Made by a program: the position numbers and the translations under genes. The notes beneath the pieces were generated by a model. That model made no database searches and was not told the DNA's origin. It was given only the letters and a program-made list of their open reading frames with translations. Below, one piece after another: positions 1-11,800 of a stretch of DNA of 64,000 bases; position 1 is the stretch's first letter, and every line of letters starts with the position of its first letter. The DNA lies in assembly GCA_003993805.1 (NCBI GenBank), contig RSEF01000001.1, positions 205,420,563 to 205,484,562 of the forward strand, given 5' to 3'. The stretch comes from Himantopus leucocephalus. Lineage: Eukaryota; Chordata; Aves; Charadriiformes; Recurvirostridae.

Positions 1-1046
1 GGGTTATACTTCAGCAGGTAAAAACCCGAGGGGGCACCCAAGATTTTCTTTGGCTTGGACAGAACCTTTTCTGAGCCTCCTTCAGAATGCAGAATCTATG
101 TGGGCTATTACCTCTGTAGCTCTCTGAAAACAGTCCTGGAAGCAAAGGTACCTTCCTATCCCGCTAGGTTATTTTTCCAAGATAAAAGTTTATTTTTCAT
201 TAGCATACATATATAGAGAAAGTCTCTGTAGGTTAACAGCCCTACGGGGGCACAGGAAAGACCCTTAATACCAGAGATACTTATAAAACATACTAGCCAG
301 ATTTTCAAATATTTGTTTCCACCCCCTTTTTTTTCCAGCTGATCTTTCATCAATCAGACCAGCCTTTCTTTCAGGATTTGCTTTGGAGATCATTGTATGT
401 TAAACAGAGGAACTGTTACAATTTTATCAGTGTTTTTATTAGTGTTCTATGTTACTATTACACACACAGCAATTACAGAAGTTATAAAGTGGCACTACAA
501 CTAAGTATTATGACTAGAAATACTTATGCACACCTGAATATAAATCCTGTAGAAGACTGGCACCATGTAAGCTGTGGTATTACACACATCATTCACCCAT
601 CCTTTAATTCCACCAGCCAGTGGTGGAACTGTCAGTTGTTCTCAGTCATTGTTCCTTCTTCTCCCTGTCAGCCACCTCCTTGCAGTGTGAAAGGCTGAGA
701 AGCAGAACCTGTGCACCCCCTCCTCATAAGCCCCATTTCTTACAATTCACCTCTCACTGTACACCAATACAGCTGCCTTCCTGTTACCACAGCTTCACAA
801 GGATTTACTTCCACATACAATCACTCCTTCCTGTCTCCCTGTGCAGAAGGGGATTAAAAAAATGTATCAGTGCCTCAGGGTGTAGTTAAAGGGTACCTTG
901 TCTTCAGTGACAAGGTTAGCTCAAGGTGCTTCCCCACCACTGTTTGCTCCTGAGGTCACACTGCAGTTCTCCATCTCCTGCAACACTGTGGGGGTGCATT
1001 ATAAACCAGGGGGCTTATTCAAAAGTTATTCCCAATAGTAGTATGC

Positions 1047-1084
1047 TTTTTTTGTTTTGTTTTTTTTTTTTTTTTTTTTTCTTN
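1047..1084. repeat. Poly-T tract with a single unresolved base
   Basis: A T-rich run interrupted by occasional G ends in CTTN at 1084. The homopolymer probably broke the assembly. Confidence 0.85.
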
Positions 1085-2710
1085 TTTAAACCCAATCCAT
1101 TTCACCAATCTGCTTTAGAGCAGAGACCCAAAAAGCATCTGAAAAGCACTTCATTTAAAAAAAAACAGGCTGCAAATTGCAAAGCACAGGAAAGAAAAGC
1201 AGTGGGGAAGAGGGGATGGCAAAGCTTTATTGCTGAGAACAATACATCATGAAACTATACTCTTCAGCTGACTTGCTCCATCTCCTTTGAGCATATATCA
1301 TGCTTGCTAAGCCAAAACATGGTGCTTCAATTCTAGCAAAAGTATGTCTGTACCTGGATTGATGCAGAAAAAGCCACCACACTTGGGAGAGACAGCCTTA
1401 CACCAAGTGTCCTAGTGACATTTCCTCTCCTTCCCAAAAAAGCCTTTGTCTTTCATATCTGCCCCAACCCTCCCCCCTACCTTTCCAAATCCTCCAACTA
1501 TCTCTTCACCTCCCCATATTCTTCCTGCTGCTTGCAGATCTAGCCACCAACCTTTGCCCCTTCTTGCTGTATTCCCATGGTCTCTCAGGCTTGTTTTTAT
1601 GCTTGTGGAAAGTCATATGACTTCTGGGACACTCCAGAGATTGATACAGGCACTGATTAGATACTAGTAAAGTCTCACTATCTTCTCCCTGAAGGGTGGC
1701 ACAGTTAAGATTGTAGGACCGTATTCAGGCAGCCTGAATTCCATCCAAATGCTCTGGCCGCAGTGTTTCCTACTAGCTGGCTCTAAACAGCTCTCATCAA
1801 TGCAATGTAGAGGATCTAACAAAGGCAATTCAGCGACTGCTGAAGTGCCCACCTCTCTCCAATAAACAGAGTGACCCAAGCAGAATTTAAGTTAACCGAG
1901 CATGGCTCTTCATGCTATTATGCCATCAGTGCAGATCACTCCAGCTAAACATCAAGTTTGGGCTATCTGTACTGATGTGATGGCTCATTTACTCCTAACT
2001 TACTCAAAAGCTAGGATGTTGACTCATAAGCGTAGGCTATCTTTCTTCCAGATACTTGCTTTTAAGACCTTTTTACTTGCAAGTAAAATATTAACTGTCT
2101 TACTGACCAAAGGAGAAGCAAGCAGGAAAGCTACTTCCCTTTACAGGTGGTAACTCTTATTTTCATGGGGTCAATCCAGATACTATTTCTATGTGAGCAA
2201 ACCCAGCTAAATGCTTGCAGAAATAACAGTATTAAGTTAAAGACTTACCTGCTTTGCTGGTCTCAGAAGTAAGCACAGCACAGTACAAGAATAAGTTCAA
2301 GACTCAAGTGATTTTTTTGGGGGGAAAAAAGTAAAGTAGGAACGAGGATTGGGACTGGTTATAAAGGAAGAAGATAGGAAGAACAGAAGATAGCTGAAGT
2401 CAGTGAGACTGAGTAACTGAGCACTTAGAACCCATTCTAACATGGGACCGTATTATCTTTGTGTTAAATTTTCCTTAAAAAAAATAGCAACTGGGCATGA
2501 AAATAAGCCTTTCTAAGTCTCAGCATACATCTCTGTTCTGCTACCAGCTGAACCTTCTGTTCCATTTCAACAATCAGAGGATTACAGTATTATATGGCTG
2601 TTACAATAGGCGTTAAAGACAATCATAAAAGATCACCGTGCTCCACTGAAAAGTTAGTTATGAGGGAAATGGTTCTATATGATCCCACAACAGAGAGGTA
2701 CGTAAGCAGG

Positions 2711-2778
2711 CGTTTTGTTTTGGGTTTGTTTTTTCGGGGGTTGTTGTTGTTTTGTTTGGGTTTTTTGTGGGTTTTTTT
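2711..2778. repeat. G/T-rich low-complexity tract
   Basis: About 68 bp of GTTTT / GGGTTT / TTGTTG units almost without A or C. It may be a degraded tail of an element but no element body is seen beside it. Confidence 0.8.
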
Positions 2779-5700
2779 CACTAGTAGGCTAGACAGCAGC
2801 AAAAGAAGAACTACAGCTTAACCATATCCATAGTTCCCCGGCTTCTGGGCAGTGTTGTTTTGAACGCTGTGCTGCCGCAGCTAGATTGCCTTCTACTTTA
2901 AAGCTAGCTCCTGTAAGCCTACATTAAACCGCAATCACAGTGCAATGCATACACCCAGTGAAAATCCCTGCAATTCACAACACTGAGGACAATTATCATT
3001 GAGGTCCTGTGTTTATGAGTACAGTTAGTTAGCAAATACTTTTTTCACTCTGTTAAAGACTGTTACACTGGGAAATCATTAGTCAATGGTTAAATCCACA
3101 GCTTCAGGAAGCCACAACTAGAAGACAGTGAAGGTAAAAACAACAGAAGATGCATTCCTTTCATATACACAGCATGGTGCTTGCTCCTATAAAATATTAC
3201 AAAGCAAAAAAGTTGTCATTAGCAAGTGTTACAGTATTTGCTCATGCTATTGGAACATCTAGGAGTCCCAGTCAAGAAGAGGTCCTACAGTATGCTAACT
3301 TACGTATAAATTCAGAGTAAGATTATACCCTTCTCCCCACAGCTACAAACTTGATACCAATTTACTTATTCTGCAATAACACAGAAATGTAGAGGGTGTT
3401 CATGATGCCTCCACTCCTATCAGAATTTTAGTACAAGGTGTACCAAGAGTTACCAGCTTGGTGTGACACCCCACCACTTTCAGTAGTGCCTCCAGATACT
3501 GATACAAGGGCAGCCTGTCAAGACAAAAGTTACTTTATCCCACGTGGGAATGCATTAACCAAGACAATTTTTAAACAAAACAAAAGCACTGGTCCTGGGT
3601 GTTCCTCCAGGGGGGACAGGACAAAGCCGGGGGACAAAATAACTTAAGATGCCCAAGAATGGCAGTTCTAATGCTGAGCTTCTGCCATAGAAAAAGCTTT
3701 AGAACATCTAAACTGCATCAGACACAAGATCATCACCAAAATTATTTTATGGCCCAACTTCACGCAAGTATTGCTGTATGTTGAGGTCCAGCATGCATTC
3801 AAAGGCGCTGCTGATAGAGCTTTTCCTTCAGGTCTTGATCTAAGCAGTTACACTGGAACCACTAGCTGATACTGGGGCTGATAACCAGCATCAAAGCGTT
3901 AGAGTTATACTGTATATGCTGTTTCATACCCAGATTTGAAGAACACACAAGTTTGGATTTCAGCAATTTTGTATCAGCATATCATCACCCCGCCAAGCTG
4001 GGGTCTAGTTTATTGCTAAGCAAAACAGCAAGCACTTAATTGCTACTATGTAGATTTTGTTATTCCTATTGCTGAGTTAGTTTTGGTGCTGTACCACAAG
4101 AATAGCAGCATTGCCAGGACTGAACCAAGGAAGCTTCTAATAAATACTGATTAACGTCTTCCAAAGACAGTTTCCTTTTATTTCATCAAGGCTGGCATAC
4201 CGGCTACAGCAATTACTTGCTAACTCTCTCAGACTTTGTCAGCCTGCCCCATGCCTCAGTTTCCCAGACATTAACCGGGGATAACAAAATCTCACCATCT
4301 CACAGGCCTGTTCTGAAATACTCCACTCCAATTATAGGCTTCACAGACTCGTACTTTGTTATCAGTGGACCAAGACAGATAAGTACCAGTTCAAAGTCGG
4401 AAGTACAGAGCTTGAATTCAATCATCCAGGATGTTCCTGCTACCTGAAAAAGAATACAGCTCCCTACATTGCTATAGCTTTAATGCAGAGTTCAAACTGT
4501 AAGAAGATGCAGCTTTGAACTCAGACTTGGGCAACCAAAATCCTTTAATTTCACTACTATAGGCAGCTTCCAGCTATTTTAATCTTACAACTGTATATTA
4601 AACTTCAAGGAGCATGTAGCTGGAACACTTTGAAATATCAACAACTCTACTTCTTCCCTAAAGAGTTGAATAAAGATCAAAAGAGCAGTCTAACAATCAC
4701 TAAAGCCTGTGTAATTCTCTCTAGTAACTCTTAAACTTTGTTCCAAACACCTATCTCCAGATCAGAGTGGAAACTGGAGAACAGAAGAGCCATGACAGAG
4801 AGATTACAATATATCTGATTTGACACAAGAACAGGCAAAGACTAATCAGCAACAGGAAACCTCTGACAGTTGCAGGTCTGAACACTGCAAGCATTGTACC
4901 TTTCTTCTACTCAAATTTATGAAAACAGGAGGCATTCTTTGCTCTAATTAAACCCAGTGTGAAACCCAGATATAGCCTTTAACACAACAGATTAGGACCC
5001 AATATGTATGCAGTTAAATGTTAAAAAAATATCTAGTTAAATATCAACAGCATTAAGGGTTCAGTTCTACCCACAACAACCCCCTTATGACTGGTCCCAT
5101 ATTCATGCCCCTACATGAGTTAAGTCATTTTCCAAGCATGTTTGGAAATACCCATAGCTACTTTACTGGCCTACAACTGTAAATGGAGGATTACCATCCT
5201 CCAGAACGTCTCTGCACAAAATTCACTCCACTTGTGGAAAACAGGAAATCAGAACTGCCAGTTACACTTGAAGGCATAACAAGACAGTACATGTCCTATT
5301 AGAATTTGGCTCCTGTCAGCCATTTTCCCGTGTAAACCTTTCCTTCAAAATGTGCTTTAAATTTCTCTCTTTGAAAGCAAGTCAACTACCTGAGGACTGT
5401 CTTCACTGACCCAAGTGTCCTATTTCACATATTTTTGAAGAAAGAGTTTTATACGCACTGTGTCCTGCTCCCAGTCATGAAGACAGCAACTTTTCAGTTA
5501 TGGCATTTTTATGGGTTTTTTTAACCTGTTATTTAATTCTTATTTCCTTGCCCCCAAACTTAGGCAAACATCTACATCCCCTCTGCAAATCTGCCCACTT
5601 CCACTTCAATGTAACATTTCCTAGGCAACTGGCAAGTCACTGTCTCTTTCACACACAGATAGAACTTACACGCTTTTGGAAATGCTAATTGAATTTATAA

Positions 5701-8094
5701 ATACTAAGATTTTATACTGCAGTGCAGCTTTTCCTTAAGCATGTACTTTGTTATCACTTTTTTCATCAAAAGTAAAGACAAAAGCAACTTTTTCCTTTTT
5801 AAACAAATCTATTACAGGAAGAAACATTTGTATGAGATAAGGAATAGAGCCAGTTTTCAACTCTTATCAACTAACAGGAGATGTGTTTCTCTTTTTCCAC
5901 ATTCCTTCTGTTTTGACAGCTCGTTATCTCTCCTCATACATCATCACTTCAAGTTTTTCCTTACAGAAACTGGTGTTTAGCCAGGCAAGAGTCACAGATC
6001 TCCTCCTTTCAGATAACTCATCAGTCATCATTAAATAACAATTAAAAGCAGCGAGGAACAGAACAAGGAAAAACATCAAAAGAAAAAACAAAGATTCCAC
6101 CCATGCTCCTGTTTGGTGCACTTTCTGGGACCACTGATTTCATTGGAACTGTTCACATAAATAAAAGACAGAATGAACTTGTAAAGCACCCTCTTTAATC
6201 ACAGGTATCAACTGAGCTTATGCAATGACTTTTACTAAGAACTTGTACTTACATCCTAAAGTGCTGCTATTTTTCCTGCTACTGAGATAGTCTGCTATAC
6301 CTTTTTCACTGTACAATTACTTTTTGCACAAATTAAATGAGGTTGACCAAGTAATCTACTTGGGTTATGCCTCAAGGGATGCAAAACAGTCAGAGGCCCA
6401 AGCTTCAGAAAGTTGAGAGAACTAGCCCTGTCAGGAGAGAATTCCTCCAGAGAAATATTTTAATTCATGGCTTTTTATTGTTCCATTTTTAAGCTCTGTG
6501 ATATGTAGTCCTTCTACCAATTGTGAGACTGACAGTTCTGGGGACTGAAGTCTCGCAGAAACCCTGACATGTGCTGTAGAGGTGCAACCTCGTGACTCTG
6601 CAACCATGTTGGAAATCCCACCTGGAAAAATACATTGCAGTGCCTAGTTGACACACGGAGGTGCCTCCTACTTCCAGGCTGAGGCTTGGCCCACCATTGT
6701 CTTGTCCTCTAAGTTAAACCCAACACAATCACGTACATATCCTTCTGCCTGCTGCCTTTCCACTGGGGGTCTTCAAGGTAAGTACCTGGCAAGCAGGGTT
6801 TCCAGGCTGAAGAGTGGATAGCAAGAGACACTGGAAACCACATACAACTTCTTTAACAAAACAAAGGATGAAAATATATTTCATTCTGCTCTCAACTCAG
6901 CGCACACACATACATCATGGTAGTCCCAAACAGGATCTGGGCCCAAACACTTGTATCATTTTGCACAGGCCACAACCAATAAAACCCCATTAGTGAGCAA
7001 AGTCACAAAAACTGGGTTTAAAGAGCATTCTTTAGACAAAAGGCCACTTCCTTCTTTCAACCCCTTACCTGTTCTCTTAGAGTATTTCCAGGCTACATAG
7101 TGAAAACTGTGGAGCACAAGACAAAGAAATCACTTCTTCTATTGGGGGGGCAGACAAGAAGAGAGATTCTTCAACGCAAGATATTAGAAAAGTTACACCC
7201 AACCTAGGAAAGCCAAATGATGGGAAAAAACAGCCATGCCCAGCACACCACAGGAACGCAGTCAACTACCAGCCCCTGCCGTCGGCTAAGCAAGCACTCC
7301 TGCCCTTACTCCAACTCTCCCCTTGCATTTTATTTAAGGGCTTGAGTACTCATTCCTCATGCGATCTTATCCAGCCCTGATACGCAGAAATACATTTATT
7401 TCTGACTCACGCCTCTCATTTCCTATTCCCCCTGTAATTCTGAGGAATGTTTCCAGTGTGTGATCAGACGCTCACAGGACCTGTCAGTTTTACTGATGCA
7501 AGCTGTTTACCTTCATGCAGCTCTCAACATCTGTAGGTGTGTCGCAAATTACCTGTAATTGCAGAAGCCTTTATTTTGCTTGGTGTTCTTAGCTGGTCGG
7601 GTATTTCACATAACGTACTGACAAAGAGCTGTTGGGAGAACAGGAGTTAAAAAAAAAAAAAGATTGTTAGGAGTTAAATGGATAATTAACAGCGACAAGA
7701 GTACTCCCAATTAAAACCGATCGTGGGGTTCAAGCGCTCGCCCTCATGCTCAAGCTCGGCAGGCGAAGCCGAGAGCTCCCAGGCCGAGCGCGGGTAAATC
7801 CCGTCAGGCGCAGGGGGAGAGCGCACCCGGCGCCCCTCCGCCGGCCGCGGGCGGCCCCCGCTCCCTCCTCGCGGCGGGAAACGCTACCACAGCTCCCGGC
7901 TCCGCTGCCGAGGGCCCCGGCCCCGCGTTGAGGCGCAACAAGTGCGGCAGCAGCGGCGGCAACACGGGGGGACGGCGCCCCCCCCCTTCCCCCGCGGGCC
8001 CTCACCTCACGGAAGGCGCGCGGAAAGGGCCTCCCCCGCCGCCGGCCCAGCCCGGTCCCGCCGCCGGCTCGCCCCCTCCCGCCGCGCCCCTCAC

Positions 8095-8238
8095 CTCAGC
8101 AATGCCCACAGCCGCAGGTCAAACCCCGCCGGGAGCTGCCGGAGCCAGGCGCGGCGGGCGGGCGGCGGGGCTTAATACGGGTCCGGCAGTGCTTGAGAAG
8201 GGGCCGATCCCAGCCTCGCCGCCCCACAGCTTTAAGGT
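8095..8238 (-). other. Putative first non-coding exon of a beta-connexin gene (GJB6 or GJB2)
   Basis: About 170 nt downstream of the minus-strand TTAAAA box a canonical donor reads GCTGAG|GTGAGG, with the last exon base at 8095. A start near 8238 would give a ~145-nt GC-rich leader exon without a necessary coding frame. Beta-connexin genes typically have a short non-coding exon 1 in a CpG island and a single coding exon after an intron, which fits. A second possible donor, GTGAG|GTGAG, lies near 8002-8007. The gene would point away from CRYL1 toward position 1. GJB6 is favoured by conserved order (it lies nearer CRYL1 in mammals), GJB2 by the promoter motif. Another gene remains possible. Confidence 0.4.
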
Positions 8239-8239
8239 T

Positions 8240-8285
8240 CCTCCCCGTTCACCTGCCGCCGCTTTTAACCCGCCCCTCGCCCGCC
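8240..8285 (-). promoter_or_regulatory. Core promoter: GC box abutting TTAAAA box (minus strand)
   Basis: On the minus strand the sequence reads GGGGCGGGTTAAAAGCGG, placing a GC box directly beside a TTAAAA box (8263-8268). A TATA-like element here predicts transcription starting near 8235-8240. Mammalian GJB2 (connexin 26) is known for a TTAAAA box with neighbouring GC boxes, and the neighbouring gene CRYL1 makes a beta-connexin expected. The assignment to GJB2 or GJB6 is inference from context, because no connexin coding exon is in the window. Confidence 0.5.
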
Positions 8286-8486
8286 TCCCTCCGCGCCCGG
8301 CTCCTCAGGCCGCCCGCGGAGGCGGCGGGGAGCCCGGGGCGGGGCCGGGCCGAGCGCTCATCCCCACCGCCGTGCTTTGGGGCGGGGGGGGATGGAGAGC
8401 GGGGCTTTGAACGGTGAGGGGAAAACAGCCAAAATGAAGGGCGGGACGGCGGGGAGAGCGGGCGGGAGGGCTTGTGTCCCTCCCGG

Positions 8487-8563
8487 TGGGCGGCGGGAAG
8501 CGGCCGGGGGGGCGGCGGGGGGCATCCGCCCCCCGCCGCCCCCCGGCCGCTTCCCGCCGCCCA
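8487..8563. repeat. Near-perfect GC-rich inverted repeat (hairpin)
   Basis: The arms 8487-8523 (37 nt) and 8528-8563 (36 nt) are reverse complements except for one extra G in the left arm (a run of seven Gs against six Cs). They are separated by the 4-nt loop ATCC. The arms are almost entirely G and C. The hairpin sits at the distal edge of the CpG island, about 220-300 bp upstream of the inferred minus-strand promoter and 160 bp from a 100-N gap. Confidence 0.9.
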
Positions 8564-8725
8564 AGGGCTGTTTTGAAGTTGCAAGGGGAGAGCATGAGGG
8601 GAAGGGAGATCAAAATAACAGCAGATGTGTGGTCTTTTTCAGGATAAACGCCTATCTGTTTAAGATAACAGGGTCGTATTTCCATCTTGTCAAATCCAGG
8701 TATTCAAGAGGGCCTTGGGACAAAA

Positions 8726-8825
8726 NNNNNNNNNNNNNNNNNNNNNNNNNNNNNNNNNNNNNNNNNNNNNNNNNNNNNNNNNNNNNNNNNNNNNNNNNNN
8801 NNNNNNNNNNNNNNNNNNNNNNNNN
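8726..8825. other. Assembly gap (100 N)
   Basis: Exactly 100 unknown bases, a conventional placeholder size. The right flank (8826-8875) is an A/C-rich low-complexity tract of AAACC-like units. The left side is the hairpin-bearing end of the CpG island, so GC-rich or repetitive sequence may be missing. Confidence 0.97.
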
Positions 8826-8875
8826 AAAAAACAACCAAACAAAAAAAAACCCCAAAAACCAAACCAAACAAACCA
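8826..8875. repeat. A/C-rich low-complexity tract
   Basis: About 50 bp composed almost only of A and C in irregular AAACC / AAAAC units, directly after the gap. It is simple-sequence DNA, perhaps the tail of an element lost in the gap. Confidence 0.75.
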
Positions 8876-11800
8876 GGCCTTTTCTCCTGGAAATCATTAA
8901 GGCCAGACGCAGAAGGAAGAGCCAGTAGTTTCTGGCTTTTTTGAGGTTTATTTTCAAGAGCGATTGAAACGCTACAGCAGCGCCCTGCAAGCTCGCAGGC
9001 TTTCACCAAGCTGCGGATATTTGTCAGCGCAAAGACCTATTTTGGAAAATTTTCTGTTTCTAAGGAATACAGTTGCTGAGGGAACAATTTACTTTGGGTT
9101 CAAAAATCTCTGCCCGAAACTGAACTTTTCCCTCTTGCACACATACACATCAAACTAGATAAATGGTTTTGAATCCTCTTAACTAAATTTCCAAAGAAAA
9201 CGTGCAGTGTAAGTGCAAAAACAACAGTGTATTTTCTGGGGCTTTGCGTAAAAAAATGCATGTGTTTACATTTGTTCAGAGTACTGGTATAAGGGCTCAA
9301 ACTATAAATGATTTCCAGCTAATGTCTTCTGTCCTTTATCTCCACGTCCTAGAATAAAAATAAACCCAGGGAAACCAAAAGTCAATGGCTTAATTGATCT
9401 CATGCTCAGGAAGAAGAGGTAGAAACTTCTAGCACAAGCAACTCAATCTTATACTTGAAGGATAAGAAATTGACATCAGTTGTGGTTTAAACATTAGCTC
9501 CTGTCTCTGTGGTGCTCATCTTTCCTCCACCACCCTTGCACTTAGATCTATGCGATCTGCAAGTTAGAACCATAGGAAAATTCATCTCAGGAGGCCTCTT
9601 GTCCAACCTCCCGGTCAAAGCAGGGTCAGCTCTTACCTTGGGCCATTCAATAGTTATACCCCACCTGTGGGGGACCCATCACTTGCTGCAGCTGGAGTCA
9701 GTTCACTGCGGCAACCGTAGGACCAGGCCCAAGGTATATGATGCTACGCTGAGCTAGACAAGCAATAAATACCTGAAGCGTGAGTCTTCCTGCCTGCGAT
9801 GACTTCTGTGGGAGTTGTGTGTTCAGATGACGTTTAAGGTTCATGTGTATGGCTTCTATGAGGAAGGGAGGTGGCTCTGGACCTGGCCACGTGTCTGCAC
9901 TTCGCAAACGGGGAAGCCCATTTCCTAATGGAAGAAAAGCTTTAGAAGAGACATCTGAAACTCATGTGTTGTTCCCTCCCCAGTCACCTTCCAGTTTGAT
10001 TCAGTGACCGTGAAGAAGTAAAACATGTCCCATCTCTGTCTTTCCAAGGTCAAAATACTTTAAACATCCGGTATATTTAGCTGCAGCAGAGGATTTTGTG
10101 TTTTGTGCTGCTTTTCAAGGCTGTGTTTGCTGCCAAAATTAGGGGGTTTTGCAGTAAGAAAAGAATTATGAAAAGCTAGTGGAGACAAGACCCTATGGGT
10201 CTCACTGTGAAATTACCTAAAGGAGATGAGCTGCGGGCAGGGGCACAGCATGGACCCCTCTGAGCTGCCTTGCATCAGGTCTTCACTGCAGTGCCTTTGG
10301 GAGGGTGTTATGGTTGGAGGCCAATACCTGGTGTTTATCCCAAGGCAGAAACACCCAGTTCTGGCAGCAAAGAAAAAACCTTTAATGATGGTCTGTGTTT
10401 CAAAAATGAGACAATATCAAACGAGCCTTTTTTTAGCTGGAACCATGGTGGGGAGCACTGGGTGAGTGGGTGGTGGGGAGCAACGGGCCAGGTTCTCCTC
10501 TGCTGGGTAATTTTTTCATCTCTCATCTGTTAAATGCTACTTCTCTGGCCTTGTAACATCAGCATGCTCTTTGATTATAAGTGATGATGCAAGGGACGCT
10601 AGATAGAAAGAATGAGAGATATGTCAGTACCGGAAATTTAAGGAACAGAAAAGGAGTTTCCTAGTTTTAATCCCAGGGTTTTCTCTTTAATTATGGGGGA
10701 AAAGTAAAAATATATTTTGTAACACTACTTAGTAATCAGAGCTAAATTGTACTTATTTCTTTACAGATGAAGAATGTTTTGTGTATTATTTAGTCAGCAT
10801 ATAAGAAGTACTGTTTGATAAACCTGTGAAATAAATACATGTAAATTGATCACTTTTGCTTGATGACAACCCCTCCTCCTGTAACAGCTGCAGTTGTGCA
10901 CTATAATGTGTATATTCTGTTTGTTGACATAATTTTTAAGTAAAAAGGGGGAAGGGACAGATAAACATAGAAACCATCTGTTATTGACATATAAACAGAA
11001 GGAAAATTAAAGTTACAGGGTTCAGAAATTCTGTGTCACTAGATGCCTCGCATGATAATGCAAGTACAAAAGAAACATCTTCATAAATACATTTTTTGGA
11101 AAATAAGTAAAGGTAGTTTTCACAACATAATATTGAGGACCAAGAGTAGCTTTAGGTATAAAACCTAACTTTAGGACAAGGCCAGTCTCTTTGGTAGTGC
11201 ATATCATCATCTCTAAGGTCATAATCACAAGCTAGGCTGACTGTCGTGTAGGAGTATAAAATTTTTAAAATACTGATGTAGGTCAAGTTTTCCTCTTGAC
11301 CACATTTATCAAACCAGAGTCTGAGATGACTATAACCTCTGACTGAAATTTTGACCTCATTCTCATGTATTTCATTAGGTTGAGGATTTGTACCAAACAA
11401 ATCCAACTTCTCAGTCATCTTATTATTCAGAAGGGATAAAAAAGGAGAAAAAAAACCACCAGGAAGTTTCTTTTCCATTTCCAATGTTGTGATGAAGACT
11501 GGAAGTGGGAGGTTTTTCGTCCTGAAAATTTCTTTCCAAAGCTTCACATCTCCAATTAGACTCTTTTTGCCTTCTATTTAGTAGTTCGGAGGGTAGAAAA
11601 GGAAATTAAGTCCAGTCTGTCAGTGTGAAACTGTTGTGCAGCTGTGTCTCAAAGTGCAAGCTCTCCTGTGGCACATTTATTAGGGGACAACAGGATACAT
11701 GTGGTACTGATACTATATACAAAGTCCCGGATCAAGCCCTATCCTTGTTGTATGCTGCTCTTCTGCTTTTATTTTCAATTTCATTTACTGGCCGACATTT

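Larger units (their letters stand above)
1..8094 (-). other. Gene-free AT-rich stretch, probably first intron of the CpG-island gene
   Basis: No open frame exceeds about 110 codons and none resembles a known protein. A connexin coding exon (about 225-260 codons, uninterrupted) would be obvious and is absent. The stretch is AT-rich with a poly-T tract at 1047-1083 containing a single N at 1084, and a G/T-rich low-complexity tract at 2711-2778. I see no CR1 or LTR. If the promoter model at 8.24 kb is right this is intron 1 sequence; otherwise it is intergenic. Confidence 0.45.
7730..8570. promoter_or_regulatory. CpG island
   Basis: An abrupt switch from AT-rich sequence to about 840 bp of very GC-rich DNA with dense CG dinucleotides begins near 7730 and ends near 8570. 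GC boxes include GGGGCGGGGC at 8336-8345 and GGGGCGGGGG at 8379-8388, plus several GGGCGG cores at 8150-8180 and 8265-8285. Such islands mark housekeeping or broadly expressed promoters. Long open frames across it (up to about 160 codons) are Pro/Arg/Gly/Ala-rich artefacts of lacking AT-rich stops and are not proposed as proteins. It is followed at 8726 by an assembly gap. Confidence 0.9.

Noticed and set aside
7746..8928. Several overlapping open frames of 60-183 codons on both strands across the CpG island
   Set aside because: They are Pro/Arg/Gly/Ala-rich because GC-rich DNA lacks stop codons; frames on both strands are equally long, one crosses the N gap, and none resembles a known protein.
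11152..11547. Minus-strand 131-codon frame with protein-like composition
   Set aside because: The initial codon is GTG in a vertebrate, no family is recognised, and there is no supporting exon chain; it is within chance for a 64-kb AT-rich window.
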